The notes under the pieces are model-generated. The model had not been told where the DNA came from, made no database searches, and saw nothing but the letters and a program-made list of their open reading frames with translations. Position numbers and translations under genes: made by a program. This document shows, in pieces, positions 1-9,768 of a stretch of 64,000 nucleotides of DNA. Position 1 is the first letter of the stretch. The number at the start of each line of letters is the position of its first letter. The stretch is taken from contig NZ_CP048263.1 in NCBI RefSeq assembly GCF_019469165.1, forward strand, positions 1,860,001 to 1,924,000. The letters are read 5' to 3'. Origin of the DNA: Gilliamella sp. ESL0443. Its GTDB lineage: Bacteria > Pseudomonadota > Gammaproteobacteria > Enterobacterales > Orbaceae.

Positions 1-293
1 ACTAATCGTTCATCGACTTCAACCATATCTTTTTTATCGAAACGACCTGCATTCATAGCACGTAATTCAGAAATTGAAATATTACTTAATAATGCAATTT
101 GGTACAAACTACGTTTTTGATTATTAATCATTTCTCGAGCTTTAGTACCATTTTTTAATTCAATGATTTTATTGCTATCAACCACATTCGACAATTGCTG
201 AGTATCAATAGCATAAGCATAATTCCAACTTAATGTAGCCATTACAAATGCTGAGATAACTCTTAAATTAAGATTCTTTCTCACCGTAATCAT
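1..293 (-). CDS. N-terminal part of an exported surface protein, LysM-like (inverse autotransporter candidate)
   Basis: The gene is cut by the window edge, so only about 97 codons are visible. The start ATG at 293 opens a clear signal peptide: a basic MITVRKN start, a hydrophobic stretch, and an AYA cleavage site near residue 28. From about residue 50 the sequence SLYQIALLSNISISELRAMN resembles the LysM-like segment found near the N-terminus of intimin/invasin-type inverse autotransporters. That resemblance is weak and from memory. It could be another LysM-containing envelope protein. A long AT-rich upstream region (294-689) separates it from purF, so it is probably transcribed on its own. 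Confidence 0.55.
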   Translation of the reverse strand, partial: MITVRKNLNLRVISAFVMATLSWNYAYAIDTQQLSNVVDSNKIIELKNGTKAREMINNQKRSLYQIALLSNISISELRAMNAGRFDKKDMVEVDERL

Positions 294-689
294 TCCTTAT
301 ATTTCACCAACTTTAATAAAGGCATCGTTTTTATTTACTTTGCTATACTGTTTTTAAAGTTGCTATTATTTAATATGTTGTTTTCATTATGCGACTTTTA
401 TACTAAATATTATTCGCGTCAAAATTAAAACTTCTTTACAAAACAGCTGTATTTGGAAAGATTTTATTACATAAATGTAATTTATAAAACTATTTTATAA
501 CTTTTTTTGACATCTTTTTGTAAAGACTATTTTTTTTGATATTAATCAAAGAGTTAATTCATTATATTTTTGTGTAAAACTTACGATTTTTATTAATTAA
601 TCAACTTAATATTACTTTTTAGTAATAGAAATTAAGCAACAGAGTAATATTTCATATTGTAAAATAGGGAGGCTAATTTATGGGGTAGA

Positions 690-721
690 AATAAGCTTGA
701 ACTATTCAGGTCAAGCTTATT
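690..721 (-). terminator. Hairpin downstream of purF
   Basis: An 11-bp perfect inverted repeat (690-700 with 711-721, 10-nt loop) sits 35 bp after the purF stop. It lacks a clean U-tract on either strand, so termination is probable rather than certain. The rest of 294-756 is AT-rich and holds no gene I can support; it must carry the promoter of the leftward surface-protein gene. Confidence 0.5.
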
Positions 722-756
722 CAAAATTATAGGTTATATTTTAGAAAATTAAATAA

Positions 757-2271
757 CTAGTATTGACCTTCATTATAAATTTCAAGATTTTCAGATTCTG
801 GTATGATTGATTTATTTTCGGCTCTGTGATGCTCTAGAGTATCAAAATAATTATCATCAATTCCTTCAGTAACATATTTTCCATCAAAAACAGAACATTC
901 TAGATGATGAATATTAGGATTTTGCTCTTTAATACAATCAATTAAATCAGAAAGATTTTGAAATATTAATTTATCTGCTCCAATTTCTTTTGCAATTTGA
1001 CCAACAGAACGGTTATAAGCTATAAGTTCACTAGCCACTGGCATATCAATACCATAAACATTAGGATGTCTAATTTCAGGCGCTGCCGAAGCTAGATAAA
1101 CTTTTTTAGCACCAACTGAACGCACCATCTCAAGTATTTTTTCTGATGTAGTCCCTCGAACAATGGAATCATCAACTAGAAGAACATTCTTACCTTCAAA
1201 TTCAATACGATTAGCATTTAGTTTTCTTCTTACTGAAAGTTTTCGTTCCGCTTGACCTGGCATGATAAAAGTACGCCCAACATAACGGTTTTTAACAAAT
1301 CCTTGTCGATAGGGTTTATTTAGAATTCTGGCAATTTCAAGCGCGGCATCACATGATGTTTCAGGAATAGGAATTACGACATCAATATCAATGTCTTTCC
1401 ATTCTCTAGCAATTTTTTGACCTAGTTTCTGTCCCATTAATATACGAGATTGATAGACTGAAACACCATTCATCAATGAGTCTGGGCGGGCAAAATAAAC
1501 ATATTCAAAAATACATGGGTAATATTGAGGATTATTTGCACACTGTTTTGAATAAAGTTGTCCATCTTGAGTAATATAGATAGCTTCACCGGGTTCTACA
1601 TCACGCATAAATTCAAAATCGAGAATATCTAAAGCAACACTTTCTGATGCAACCATATATTCTGTCTTTTGATTATCAAGCACTTTTTTACCTATCACCA
1701 AAGGACGAATACCAAATGGGTCACGAAATGCGACTAATCCATGTCCAATAATCATTGCAACACATGCATAAGCACCTTTAATGATTTGATGTACCCGATT
1801 GATAGCGGTGAAAATATTTTCTGCAGTTAATGGATAGGTAGGGAATTTATCAAGTTCGCTAGCAAAAATATTAAGTAATACTTCTGAATCAGAGCTTGTA
1901 TTAATGTGGCGTCTTGCTAATTCAAATACTTTATTTCTTAATTGGTCAGTATTAGTTAAATTACCATTGTGTGCAAGTGCAATACCATAAGGTGAATTGA
2001 CATAAAATGGTTGCGCTTCTGAAGGACTTGAGCTGCCCGCAGTGGGATAACGAATATGCCCTATTCCTAAATTACCTTGTAAACGCAACATATGATGTTC
2101 TTGAAATACATCTTTAACTAAACCATTTGCTTTACGTAAGCGAAAACGATTTTGCTCGTCGATAGTTACAATCCCCGCAGCATCTTGTCCTCGATGCTGC
2201 AAAACAGTTAAAGCGTCATAAATAGATTGATTAACTGTACTGCATCCTACAATACCAACAACACCACACAT
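757..2271 (-). CDS. purF: Amidophosphoribosyltransferase
   Basis: PurF catalyses the first committed step of purine synthesis: glutamine-dependent conversion of PRPP to phosphoribosylamine in the cytoplasm. The chain begins MCGVVGIVG, giving the catalytic N-terminal nucleophile Cys2 without a propeptide, as in the E. coli type. The Ntn glutaminase domain fills roughly residues 2-235. The phosphoribosyltransferase PRPP loop [13 protein letters not shown] lies near residues 362-375. At 504 aa it matches the family (about 505). It is the last gene of accD-folC-dedD-cvpA-purF, the E. coli order, 18 bp after cvpA. No PurR-like operator was recognised. Confidence 0.97.
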   Translation of the reverse strand: MCGVVGIVGCSTVNQSIYDALTVLQHRGQDAAGIVTIDEQNRFRLRKANGLVKDVFQEHHMLRLQGNLGIGHIRYPTAGSSSPSEAQPFYVNSPYGIALAHNGNLTNTDQLRNKVFELARRHINTSSDSEVLLNIFASELDKFPTYPLTAENIFTAINRVHQIIKGAYACVAMIIGHGLVAFRDPFGIRPLVIGKKVLDNQKTEYMVASESVALDILDFEFMRDVEPGEAIYITQDGQLYSKQCANNPQYYPCIFEYVYFARPDSLMNGVSVYQSRILMGQKLGQKIAREWKDIDIDVVIPIPETSCDAALEIARILNKPYRQGFVKNRYVGRTFIMPGQAERKLSVRRKLNANRIEFEGKNVLLVDDSIVRGTTSEKILEMVRSVGAKKVYLASAAPEIRHPNVYGIDMPVASELIAYNRSVGQIAKEIGADKLIFQNLSDLIDCIKEQNPNIHHLECSVFDGKYVTEGIDDNYFDTLEHHRAENKSIIPESENLEIYNEGQY

Positions 2272-2289
2272 ACAATGATTACCTCAAAG

Positions 2290-2778
2290 TTATTGAACTA
2301 AAAATGAAGACGACTGCTGTATAAAATCAAAAAACCAACGAATAATAAAATGAAAATGCGGAATTAGCTGCGATTGCTCCCATTCAGGAGATTGGGATAA
2401 CGGTGTGAAAGTATCGACAAAAAAGAGCACTGCCGCAACAACTAAAATACCCCTTAATACACCAAAACAAATACCTAATACGCGATCTGTACCTGATAGT
2501 CCTGTTTTTTGAACCAATTGCCCAATAATATAAGAAACAATGGCACACACAATTAGTGTAGCAATAAATAAAATAGCGATAGCTACAGCAATACGAATTA
2601 CATCACTATCAAAATAAGTTAAGTAACTAGTGATATGCATGTAAAAACGGCTTGCTATAAAAAAAGCCAGAACCCAACTTATTAGGGATAACGCTTCTTT
2701 AACAAAACCTCTAATAATACTAATTAGTGCAGATAAAATAATCACACCAATAATCGTATAATCAACCCAATTCATCAT
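2290..2778 (-). CDS. cvpA: CvpA family inner-membrane protein
   Basis: A 162-aa protein with about four hydrophobic segments (roughly residues 6-24, 30-48, 64-86 and 100-122) and the CvpA opening MNWVDYTIIGVIILS. CvpA was found as a colicin V production factor in E. coli and lies beside purF in many gammaproteobacteria. Its biochemical role is not settled. It precedes purF by 18 bp and is almost certainly cotranscribed with it. Confidence in the family is high because sequence, length and neighbours agree. Confidence 0.93.
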   Translation of the reverse strand: MMNWVDYTIIGVIILSALISIIRGFVKEALSLISWVLAFFIASRFYMHITSYLTYFDSDVIRIAVAIAILFIATLIVCAIVSYIIGQLVQKTGLSGTDRVLGICFGVLRGILVVAAVLFFVDTFTPLSQSPEWEQSQLIPHFHFIIRWFFDFIQQSSSFLVQ

Positions 2779-2845
2779 AATAACTCACAATTTTATATTA
2801 ATATTTTTATTTAATGTTTGTACTCACTAAAGAGTAAAATAATTT

Positions 2846-3400
2846 TTAATTTGTAACAATAACACCTTTTAATTTTGTTAAATTGTTTAGGTTACTAAGC
2901 AATTGTTCTGCTTGCTCTTTTTTTGCATAAGGACCAACCTGTAATTTTATTAATTGATTAGGTCCTGGATTACTTGGAATGATTCTAACGTCATAATTGT
3001 TTAGCCTTAATAATGCCACTAATTCCTCAATTTTTTTCTTATTTTTTAATGCTCCAAGTTGAATCATATAGGGCTTATCTGTTTGTTCAGAAATAGATGA
3101 AGAATCACTATTATCATTATCAGGTGATGCTAAAGAGCTAGTATATTGATCGGAATCAGGTGTATAAGATTGTTCAAATCGTGAACCGCCATTAATCGTT
3201 GACTCATTTTGTGATGTGATCACTTGATTTTGTTCATTTACTACTTCTGGTTGTAAAATAGGAATTGTAGGCGTATGTAAATTAGATTTATCTGTAATGA
3301 TATTAGGTGCAATTATAGCAATAATTAGCAATAATGTAGCAAAACCAACTAGTTGATTCCTAATTTTATTTGAAGTAGTTTTCTCTTGATTAGTACCCAT
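2846..3400 (-). CDS. dedD: DedD-like SPOR-domain septal protein
   Basis: A 184-aa type II membrane protein: short cytoplasmic N-terminus, one transmembrane helix at about residues 17-34, a low-complexity Ser/Thr/Asn/Asp linker, and a C-terminal SPOR domain (about 108-184) with YMIQLGALKNKKKIEELVALL and LQVGPYAKKEQAEQLLSNL-type repeats. SPOR domains bind denuded glycan at the division septum. The start overlaps the end of folC by 11 bp, as expected for the folC-dedD-cvpA order. Confidence 0.9.
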   Translation of the reverse strand: MGTNQEKTTSNKIRNQLVGFATLLLIIAIIAPNIITDKSNLHTPTIPILQPEVVNEQNQVITSQNESTINGGSRFEQSYTPDSDQYTSSLASPDNDNSDSSSISEQTDKPYMIQLGALKNKKKIEELVALLRLNNYDVRIIPSNPGPNQLIKLQVGPYAKKEQAEQLLSNLNNLTKLKGVIVTN

Positions 3401-4676
3401 GATTACATTTGCCTAATTTATCTAACACGGCAGATACAGTATAAAATGAACCACAGACGACAATAATATCATCTTCTTTTGAATCTTGCATGGCCTTTTG
3501 ATATGCATTATCAACTGATTCAAACGTAGTTATATTTTCTACTTTATTATCTTGCAAATACTGCTTTAATACCTCAGCATTACACCCACGCTCACCATAA
3601 AGTGAAGCACAATACCATTGATCAGCATTTAATAAAGATAGAGTGTTTTTAATATCTTTATCTTTCAACATACCAATCACAAACCTAATCTTACCAATAG
3701 TAGGTTGTTTGTTTACCAATAACTTAATTTGGTTAGCTAAATAGTTAGCTGCATGAGGATTATGTGCAACATCAACAATTACAATTGGTGATGTCTGTAT
3801 TATTTGAAATCTTCCAATTAAATTTGTTTTTTCAAGGCCCTTTATTATTTGATTCTGGTTAATAGAAAGCGAAGAATAAGTTAGCGCAGCTATTGCAGTA
3901 GCAGCATTAGCTAAAGGCACATTGGGAATAGGCAATTGATCATACTGTTTTAACGGTGAAATGAATTGCCATAATGAATCATCAATTTGTTGATATGACC
4001 AATCTTTATTAACTACATAAATAGGACAATTCACAGTTTTAGCAACATTTATAATAGATGATGGTATCTCTGGCTCACCAACAATAGCAATACTATTGGG
4101 TTTAAAAATACCTGCTTTTTCTCGACCAATACTTTCTCGAGTATTACCTAAATATTCTACATGGTCGATACCGATTGTGGTAATAATTGCCATATCAGCA
4201 TCAATAATATTGGTGGCATCAAGTCTTCCACCTAAGCCTACTTCTAGAATAACTACATCCAATTGAGCCTGTTTAAATTGATATAATGCAGCTAACGTTG
4301 CATATTCAAAATAAGTTAAGGAAATATTTCCTCTCGCTTTTTCAATTTCAACAAATGCATCAACTGTGTCTTGTTCTTTTGACTCTTGATTATTTATTCT
4401 AACCCTTTCAGTAAAACGCACTAAATGAGGAGAGCTGTAAACTCCAACACGCTTATTTGCAGCAAGTAATATCATCTCAAGCGTGCGACAAGTCGTTCCT
4501 TTGCCATTAGTTCCTGCCACCGTAAAAACATAAGGGGCTGGCTGTAAAAGATCTAGATGCTCTGCGACTGTTCTAACACGCTCAAGCCCTAAATCAATGG
4601 TTGTTGGATGTAATTGTTCCAAATAAGAAAGCCATGTTTCAAGATTAGACATGGCATCAGGAATTTCAGTTCGCAT
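3390..4676 (-). CDS. folC: Bifunctional dihydrofolate synthase / folylpolyglutamate synthase
   Basis: FolC joins glutamate to dihydropteroate and then extends folate polyglutamate tails. Visible hallmarks are the P-loop VFTVAGTNGKGTTCRTLE near residues 49-66, LTYFEYATLAALYQF, EVGLGGRLDATNI and DVAHNPHAA. Length is 428 aa against about 422 in E. coli. The first ATG is kept because the frame is open from there, but the ATG eight codons later (MSNLETWLS) is equally possible, since neither has a clear Shine-Dalgarno. It follows accD by 6 bp and overlaps dedD. Confidence 0.96.
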   Translation of the reverse strand: MRTEIPDAMSNLETWLSYLEQLHPTTIDLGLERVRTVAEHLDLLQPAPYVFTVAGTNGKGTTCRTLEMILLAANKRVGVYSSPHLVRFTERVRINNQESKEQDTVDAFVEIEKARGNISLTYFEYATLAALYQFKQAQLDVVILEVGLGGRLDATNIIDADMAIITTIGIDHVEYLGNTRESIGREKAGIFKPNSIAIVGEPEIPSSIINVAKTVNCPIYVVNKDWSYQQIDDSLWQFISPLKQYDQLPIPNVPLANAATAIAALTYSSLSINQNQIIKGLEKTNLIGRFQIIQTSPIVIVDVAHNPHAANYLANQIKLLVNKQPTIGKIRFVIGMLKDKDIKNTLSLLNADQWYCASLYGERGCNAEVLKQYLQDNKVENITTFESVDNAYQKAMQDSKEDDIIVVCGSFYTVSAVLDKLGKCNHGY

Positions 4677-4682
4677 GATTAA

Positions 4683-5573
4683 TTAAATAGTCTCATCATC
4701 AACAATAGAATCAAAAGGAACTGGGAGTTGCATTAATTTAGCTAACAGGCCTGCAATTTTAGGGCGCATATCACGACGATCAATAATCATATCAATCGCA
4801 CCTTTTTCTAATAAGAACTCGCTACGTTGGAATCCTTCTGGCAGTGTTTCACGCACTGTTTGTTGAATTACTCGAGGCCCCGCAAAACCAATTAACGCTT
4901 TAGGTTCAGCAATATTAATATCACCTAGCATCGCTAGACTAGCAGATACACCACCCATTGTTGGATCGGTCATCACAGAAATATAAGGTAAACCTTCATC
5001 TTGCATTTTTGCTAAGATAGCACTCGTTTTTGCCATTTGCATTAATGAAAATAATGCTTCTTGCATTCGGGCTCCACCGCTGGTAGAAAAACAGATTAAT
5101 GGGCACTTATCTTCAATTGCCTGTTCTGCAGCTCGAGTAAATAAAGCACCAACCACAGACGACATCGAACCACCAATGAAAGCAAATTCAAAGCAGGCAA
5201 CAACAACTGGAATGCCCAGTAATGTGCCTTTCATTACTACCATGGCCTCTTTTTCATGCGTTTCTTTTTGAGCAGTTGCTAAACGATCTTTATATTTTTT
5301 TGTATCTTTAAACTTTAAAATATCTTTGGGAGCAAGTTCTGAACCAATCTCTATATCAGAACCTTCGTCTAAAAAACGATATAAACGAACACGGGCAGGA
5401 ATATGCATGTGATGATCACATTTTGGGCAAACCTCTAAATTACGATCAAGTTCAGCTTGATAGATAACCTGCTCACAATTACTACATTTGGTCCAAACAC
5501 CACCTGGAATATTTGCCTTTTTATGATCTGACGATATATTATTTTTACTCAGAATTTTTTCAATCCAGCTCAT
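4683..5573 (-). CDS. accD: Acetyl-CoA carboxylase carboxyltransferase subunit beta
   Basis: AccD and AccA form the carboxyltransferase that makes malonyl-CoA for fatty-acid synthesis. The N-terminal zinc ribbon has Cys30, Cys33, Cys49 and Cys52. It is followed by the crotonase-fold carboxyltransferase domain with [21 protein letters not shown] and [19 protein letters not shown]. The start is placed at 5573 ([12 protein letters not shown]), not at the in-frame ATG ten codons upstream, because a GAGAG ribosome site lies just before it and family members begin MSWIE. Length is 296 aa. It is the first gene of the leftward accD-folC-dedD-cvpA-purF run. Confidence 0.96.
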   Translation of the reverse strand: MSWIEKILSKNNISSDHKKANIPGGVWTKCSNCEQVIYQAELDRNLEVCPKCDHHMHIPARVRLYRFLDEGSDIEIGSELAPKDILKFKDTKKYKDRLATAQKETHEKEAMVVMKGTLLGIPVVVACFEFAFIGGSMSSVVGALFTRAAEQAIEDKCPLICFSTSGGARMQEALFSLMQMAKTSAILAKMQDEGLPYISVMTDPTMGGVSASLAMLGDINIAEPKALIGFAGPRVIQQTVRETLPEGFQRSEFLLEKGAIDMIIDRRDMRPKIAGLLAKLMQLPVPFDSIVDDETI

Positions 5574-5806
5574 TATGATTCTCTCATTTGGTACTCTTTT
5601 CAATTAACGACACATTGTATAATACTTTGCAATAATTCTTAATAGTTGTTTTTATTTTTATCGCAATTAGAAGGAAAATCGATAAATTTATCGACAATTT
5701 TATAAAAATATTATTATTTCATACTTCAAAAAATTTGATTTAAAACAAAACTCAGCAAGCTTGATTGATATTTAAATTTAACATTTTTCAATAAAAGTAT
5801 ATTTAG

Positions 5807-5836
5807 TATGACCTTAAAAAATTATTGGTATATAAT
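5807..5836 (+). promoter_or_regulatory. Candidate sigma-70 promoter of yeeX
   Basis: A perfect TATAAT at 5831-5836 is preceded, 18 nt upstream, by TATGAC at 5807-5812, a weak -35. It lies about 45 bp before the yeeX start and nothing else in the 277-bp gap looks better. The -10 is convincing, the -35 is not. Confidence 0.45.
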
Positions 5837-5880
5837 TAACTCAGAATCGTTTTCCATTTTTTAGAAATAAGGGGTTATAG

Positions 5881-6201
5881 ATGGACAAGGAAAAATCAGC
5901 CGCACCATCATTTCAAGATGTACTAGAATATATTCGTTTATCACGTCGTTTAAATAAATTAAAACGTGAAATTTCAGATAACGAGAAAAAAATTCGTGAT
6001 AACCAAAAACGTGTGCTATTACTTGAAAATTTAAGTGATTACATTAAACCTGATATGACTTATGAAGAACTTCAAGCTATTATTGCTAATATGAAGAGTG
6101 ATTATGATGATCGTGTTGATGATTATATAATCAAAAATGCTGAAATATCTAAAGAAAGACGTGAAATCAGCAAAAAAATGCGAAGTTACCGTTCTAATTA
6201 A
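5881..6201 (+). CDS. yeeX: DUF496 (UPF0265) family protein YeeX
   Basis: A 106-aa, highly charged, mostly alpha-helical and probably coiled-coil protein. Blocks [31 protein letters not shown] and [16 protein letters not shown]-type sequence match E. coli YeeX nearly word for word, as I recall it. No biochemical function is established. An AAGGGG ribosome site sits before the ATG. The gene is single, with its own promoter upstream and a strong hairpin terminator downstream. Confidence 0.9.
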   Translation: MDKEKSAAPSFQDVLEYIRLSRRLNKLKREISDNEKKIRDNQKRVLLLENLSDYIKPDMTYEELQAIIANMKSDYDDRVDDYIIKNAEISKERREISKKMRSYRSN

Positions 6202-6216
6202 TGTTTTTTGAATAAC

Positions 6217-6242
6217 AACGCCCTTTTTCTCAATAGGGCGTT
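6217..6242. terminator. Bidirectional terminator between yeeX and yciH
   Basis: AACGCCCT (6217-6224) pairs with AGGGCGTT (6235-6242), followed on the plus strand by a T-rich tract. It lies between convergent genes, so it may also stop leftward transcription from pyrF-yciH. Confidence 0.85.
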
Positions 6243-6257
6243 ATTATTTTTAATCAA

Positions 6258-6578
6258 TTAACCGCCAGCAAATTTAACTTTAAAATCTTTATCTTCTAAT
6301 AATGATTTTAATAGTTCACGTTTGTCGCCTTGAATTTCAATTTTTCCGTCTTTAACTGAACCTCCACAACCACAACGCTTTTTCAGCTCAGCAGCTAATT
6401 GCATCAACTGAGAATCCTCTAAATCGAATCCCTCAATAACACAAACTCCTTTACCTTTACGCCCTGATGTCTGGCGTGAAATACGGATAAAACCATCGCC
6501 TTTAATACGAGGTTTAGCAGCCTGCTTTGGCGTAATTCGACCGTGTTCAGTTGAATAAACAATAGCGTTATCAGACAT
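6258..6578 (-). CDS. yciH: SUI1/eIF1-like translation factor YciH
   Basis: A 106-aa protein with an SUI1 domain (about residues 28-105): RISRQTSGRKGKGVCVIEGF, LAAELKKRCGCGGSVKDG and a VKFAGG end. YciH is the bacterial relative of eukaryotic eIF1 and is described as a stress-response inhibitor of translation initiation acting on the small ribosomal subunit. It follows pyrF by 5 bp, the same pyrF-yciH pair as in E. coli, so it is probably cotranscribed. Confidence 0.93.
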   Translation of the reverse strand: MSDNAIVYSTEHGRITPKQAAKPRIKGDGFIRISRQTSGRKGKGVCVIEGFDLEDSQLMQLAAELKKRCGCGGSVKDGKIEIQGDKRELLKSLLEDKDFKVKFAGG

Positions 6579-6583
6579 AATTA

Positions 6584-7288
6584 TTAACTCTTTGATAAAT
6601 CTAGTGTTGTTAAAATAGTATGTAATGCTTTGGTTGGGTCTTCCGCTTGAGTAATAGGACGCCCAATAACTAAATAATCTGAACCAGCAGCTTGTGCGCG
6701 TTGGGGTGTCATAATACGGCGCTGATCATCAGGTGTTGATCCTGCTGGACGAATTCCTGGAGTAACTAATTTAAAATCACTTCCTAGTCTAGTTCTAAAA
6801 CTTTGTACTTCTTTAGCAGAACATACAACTCCATCGAGTCCGCAATTCTTTGCCAGTAATGCCAGCTTCGTTGCTTGCTCTAATGGTGAAACGTTAATAC
6901 CTATTTCTTTAAGATCAGAAGACTCCATACTCGTTAATACAGTCACTGCGATTAACATTGGTGCATCCTTACCGTATGAATAAAGCGCATCTTTTGCAGC
7001 TTCCATCATACGAACACCACCACTAGCATGAACATTTGTCATCCAAACACCTAAATCAGCAGCAGCAGCTACTGCTTTGGCAACAGTATTCGGAATATCA
7101 TGGAATTTAAGATCTAAAAAGATATCAAATCCTTTTTGTTTTATTTGCCTAATAAAGTCAGGACCTGCATGAGTAAATAATTCTTTGCCTATTTTAAGAC
7201 GACAATCTTTTGGATCAACTTGGTCTATAAAGTTCCATGCTGACTTAGTATCTGAAAAATCAACAGCAACAATGATTGGAGATGACAT
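6584..7288 (-). CDS. pyrF: Orotidine 5'-phosphate decarboxylase
   Basis: PyrF makes UMP from OMP, the last step of de novo pyrimidine synthesis. The catalytic array D59-x-K61-x-x-D64 is in [13 protein letters not shown], with Lys32 in the preceding strand and [14 protein letters not shown] plus DYLVIGRPI forming the phosphate-binding end. Length is 234 aa against about 245 in E. coli. It heads the pyrF-yciH pair. The upstream E. coli neighbours lapA and lapB are absent and are replaced by an O-acetylation cluster 3 bp away. Confidence 0.96.
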   Translation of the reverse strand: MSSPIIVAVDFSDTKSAWNFIDQVDPKDCRLKIGKELFTHAGPDFIRQIKQKGFDIFLDLKFHDIPNTVAKAVAAAADLGVWMTNVHASGGVRMMEAAKDALYSYGKDAPMLIAVTVLTSMESSDLKEIGINVSPLEQATKLALLAKNCGLDGVVCSAKEVQSFRTRLGSDFKLVTPGIRPAGSTPDDQRRIMTPQRAQAAGSDYLVIGRPITQAEDPTKALHTILTTLDLSKS

Positions 7289-7291
7289 AAC

Positions 7292-8476
7292 TTATTTGTT
7301 CCTTTTTATAAACTCATTAAAACCAGTATAGAAAATTTTAGCACTTTCTTTGTAGCCTTGTAAGGTTTGATGTACTAAATCTGGTCGAGTCAGTCCACGT
7401 TTTTGCCAAACTTTAACTGAACCAGCTCCCCCCATAGCTGCTTGCCAATTCCAATATAGTGTCCTTTCAGATTTAGCTACTTGCTTTTGAATACTCATAA
7501 TTGCTGAAAATGATTTAGGGATCTTATTTTCATTTACCATTGTATCTGGTGGTGTCATCAATAAAATGGCTGCATTAGGTAATACTCTACGAATTTGGCG
7601 AATATTATTCACTAAGTTTTTGCGGTAACCATTAACATCTAAAGTTTCATCAAAACTTTCATTTGTTCCGTATTCAAGAATAACTAAATCACTTTTTGAA
7701 GCAGATAATTCTTTCAACCAACTTGAACCCCATTTTTGCCATATGCTCTGTTTAGCGCCATTAGTTGCAATTGAAGATACAATAACCCCTGATTTTTTTG
7801 AGCGATTTAACCAAATTCCTCCAATTTCAACATCGCGGTTTCCTTTAATCGTAAAAGGGTTTTTAGTCACAAATGACACCGTTTGCCAAACACTACTTTT
7901 GGGTAAATAACTTATATTTATTTTTTTACCATCAGCATCATAAATACTCAATAAATTAGGGGTATTTTTCAATGCTCTGAAGGTTAATTTTACTTGCCAA
8001 TTTTTGTTATCTAAACTTTTTGGTATTATTTGTATAGTGGCTGAATCGTTAGTCGCTTTTGCAATAAATCCACCCATAGGAAAATCTACGTCACTTACTG
8101 TACGGCTACTTATTACACGCCAATCTTTTACTTTCCAACCAACTGCTGTATGGTTTTGACCTTTAATGGCAACAGGTGTAACCCAACCAATTCCGGCATC
8201 ACCATATTTTTGTTGCATTAATGTTCGAAATTCACCAGTAAAAAAATCTGCTGCTGAATGCGAATCTCCAAATTGTGTAATATTAACGACTTGGTTACCA
8301 TTTCTATTTCTAGCTAAGGAATTTAAACGTTGAGCAAATTGCTTTGCATTTGGGTCACCAAAGTCAACAACAGTAGATTGTGCATCTGTTTTACTTTCTG
8401 CTACACTGCATCCTACTGAAACAGTGATAGTCACTATAGTAATAATATACTTTAAAAGTTTAATCACTATCGTCAT
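7292..8476 (-). CDS. Ape1-like SGNH hydrolase lipoprotein (probable peptidoglycan O-acetylesterase)
   Basis: A 394-aa exported esterase of the SGNH/GDSL type. A hydrophobic leader ends in a lipobox-like VSVGC with Cys23. The catalytic serine is Ser72 in QFGDSHSAADFF; the Asp/His pair is D366-x-x-H369 (DLVHQ). Block III-like LEYGTNESF is present. About 180 residues between the first two blocks look like the beta-rich inserted module of Neisseria Ape1, which removes O-acetyl groups from peptidoglycan MurNAc. The gene overlaps the patB-like gene by 17 bp and completes a patA-patB-ape1 order. The substrate is inferred from that order; another acetylated glycan is possible. Confidence 0.75.
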   Translation of the reverse strand: MTIVIKLLKYIITIVTITVSVGCSVAESKTDAQSTVVDFGDPNAKQFAQRLNSLARNRNGNQVVNITQFGDSHSAADFFTGEFRTLMQQKYGDAGIGWVTPVAIKGQNHTAVGWKVKDWRVISSRTVSDVDFPMGGFIAKATNDSATIQIIPKSLDNKNWQVKLTFRALKNTPNLLSIYDADGKKINISYLPKSSVWQTVSFVTKNPFTIKGNRDVEIGGIWLNRSKKSGVIVSSIATNGAKQSIWQKWGSSWLKELSASKSDLVILEYGTNESFDETLDVNGYRKNLVNNIRQIRRVLPNAAILLMTPPDTMVNENKIPKSFSAIMSIQKQVAKSERTLYWNWQAAMGGAGSVKVWQKRGLTRPDLVHQTLQGYKESAKIFYTGFNEFIKRNK

Positions 8477-9750
8477 CCTCTAATTGTTTAAAAATGATTT
8501 TATCCATAATTGCTTTAGCTAAAATTTTTTGGCCTATAGGTGTAAAATGGATTCCATCATCAACTCTAACTTTTATTTTATCTTTATTAGATTCAATAAA
8601 ACTATTAAATGTTTCATAAGTACAACCTAATAATTGGTTGGTTGTTAAAAAGTGTTGTTGTCTCTTTTCTACTTCAGATTGATACAGCGTATTTAAATAA
8701 ACCATCCCTAAATTTAGTTGCGGTTTGCGCATACAAGGAGCAGCCAGCCAAAGCACTTGAACATTATGTTCACTAGCACTATTTAAAATTGTGGCGATAC
8801 GTAAACGGTATTGTTCTTCCCACAACTCGGATTTAAATTTAACGTATTTAGCATAACCTTTTACAGGAAAGTCCCAAGGATCATTAGGTCCTAAAAAAAC
8901 AACAAGTAACTTGATAGAAGGATCGGCAATTAAATTATCATTGATTGTTTTTGGCCAATTGAAAGCCTTTGGATAAGCGAGTCCAGTCAGTACTTTGTTT
9001 GCTTAGATTCACACTTTCTATTTTATATTGTTTAAATAACATTTTTTTAACATATGGTGCAACGCCTTGCATCAAAGAGTCGCCAACAAACAATACTTTG
9101 TCATTTTGAGTTAATACAATCGGTAAGGGCTCATGAATTAATGGAATATTTTGAATTTTAGGTGCTTCATCTTTAGCTTCGGTATCTATCTGTTCAGTTT
9201 CTGGCGTTCCATCAAACTTAGTTTTGCTTAATTTAGTATTTTCTTGCTTAATTGATATTGGTTGAACATGAATTTTTTGCCTTTTTTTATCTTTTTTAAT
9301 ATTAACCATTTCGGATGGTGAAATAACTAACACATTTGTTACTGGTTGGTTTAAATGTGACTCATCATCAATGGATCTAATGACATTATTTTCATCAATA
9401 ACTACATCTTTCGAATATTCTTCTACTCGGCCATCAGAATCGTCTAGATCCATTTTTTGGGTCATACTTCCTGAATTAAAGAGATCATGATGATACGTTT
9501 GTTGCCAATAAATTAATACCGATTTGTGATAAATTGCTATTAATGCTATTGCGGTAATCAATAGCATAATAAAAACATATTTAGGTGAAAGTGATTCTTT
9601 TTGAGTTATTGCAGCTTCTGATACTTTAGTCTTAGCATTATGCTTTCTTGATTGCTCATGTAAGCCATTTTCGAACAAATCAATTTGTTGCCTATTTTTT
9701 TGAGGCCTATTTCTTCGTCTATTTTTTGATAATGTTTTTTTATATTTCAT
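8460..9750 (-). pseudogene. PatB-like SGNH/DUF459 protein, frameshifted
   Basis: The gene is split into two frames. The first (9750 to 8938) has a basic N-terminus, one transmembrane helix near residues 59-74, a charged linker, and the SGNH serine block FVGDSLMQGVAPYV (Ser225). It then shifts after SKQST and stops. In the next frame, beginning about 8990, the sequence continues GLAYPKAFNWPKTI, FLGPNDPWDFP, WEEQYRLR and DGIHFTPIGQ, the rest of a DUF459 (PF04311) domain. The shift lies at CAGTCAGT (8984-8991): with a single CAGT the frame is continuous, about 428 aa. It sits 18 bp after the MBOAT gene and overlaps the Ape1-like gene, the position of PatB, the periplasmic peptidoglycan O-acetyltransferase. 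It is either a disrupted gene or a sequencing error. Confidence 0.8.
8984..8991. repeat. Tandem 4-bp duplication causing the patB-like frameshift
   Basis: CAGTCAGT on the plus strand reads ACTGACTG in the coding direction. Removing one copy restores SKQSTGLAYPKAFNWP, the conserved DUF459 sequence. The exact unit duplication points to a recent slippage event. Confidence 0.85.
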
Positions 9751-9768
9751 TTTTATTGTTCATCATAA

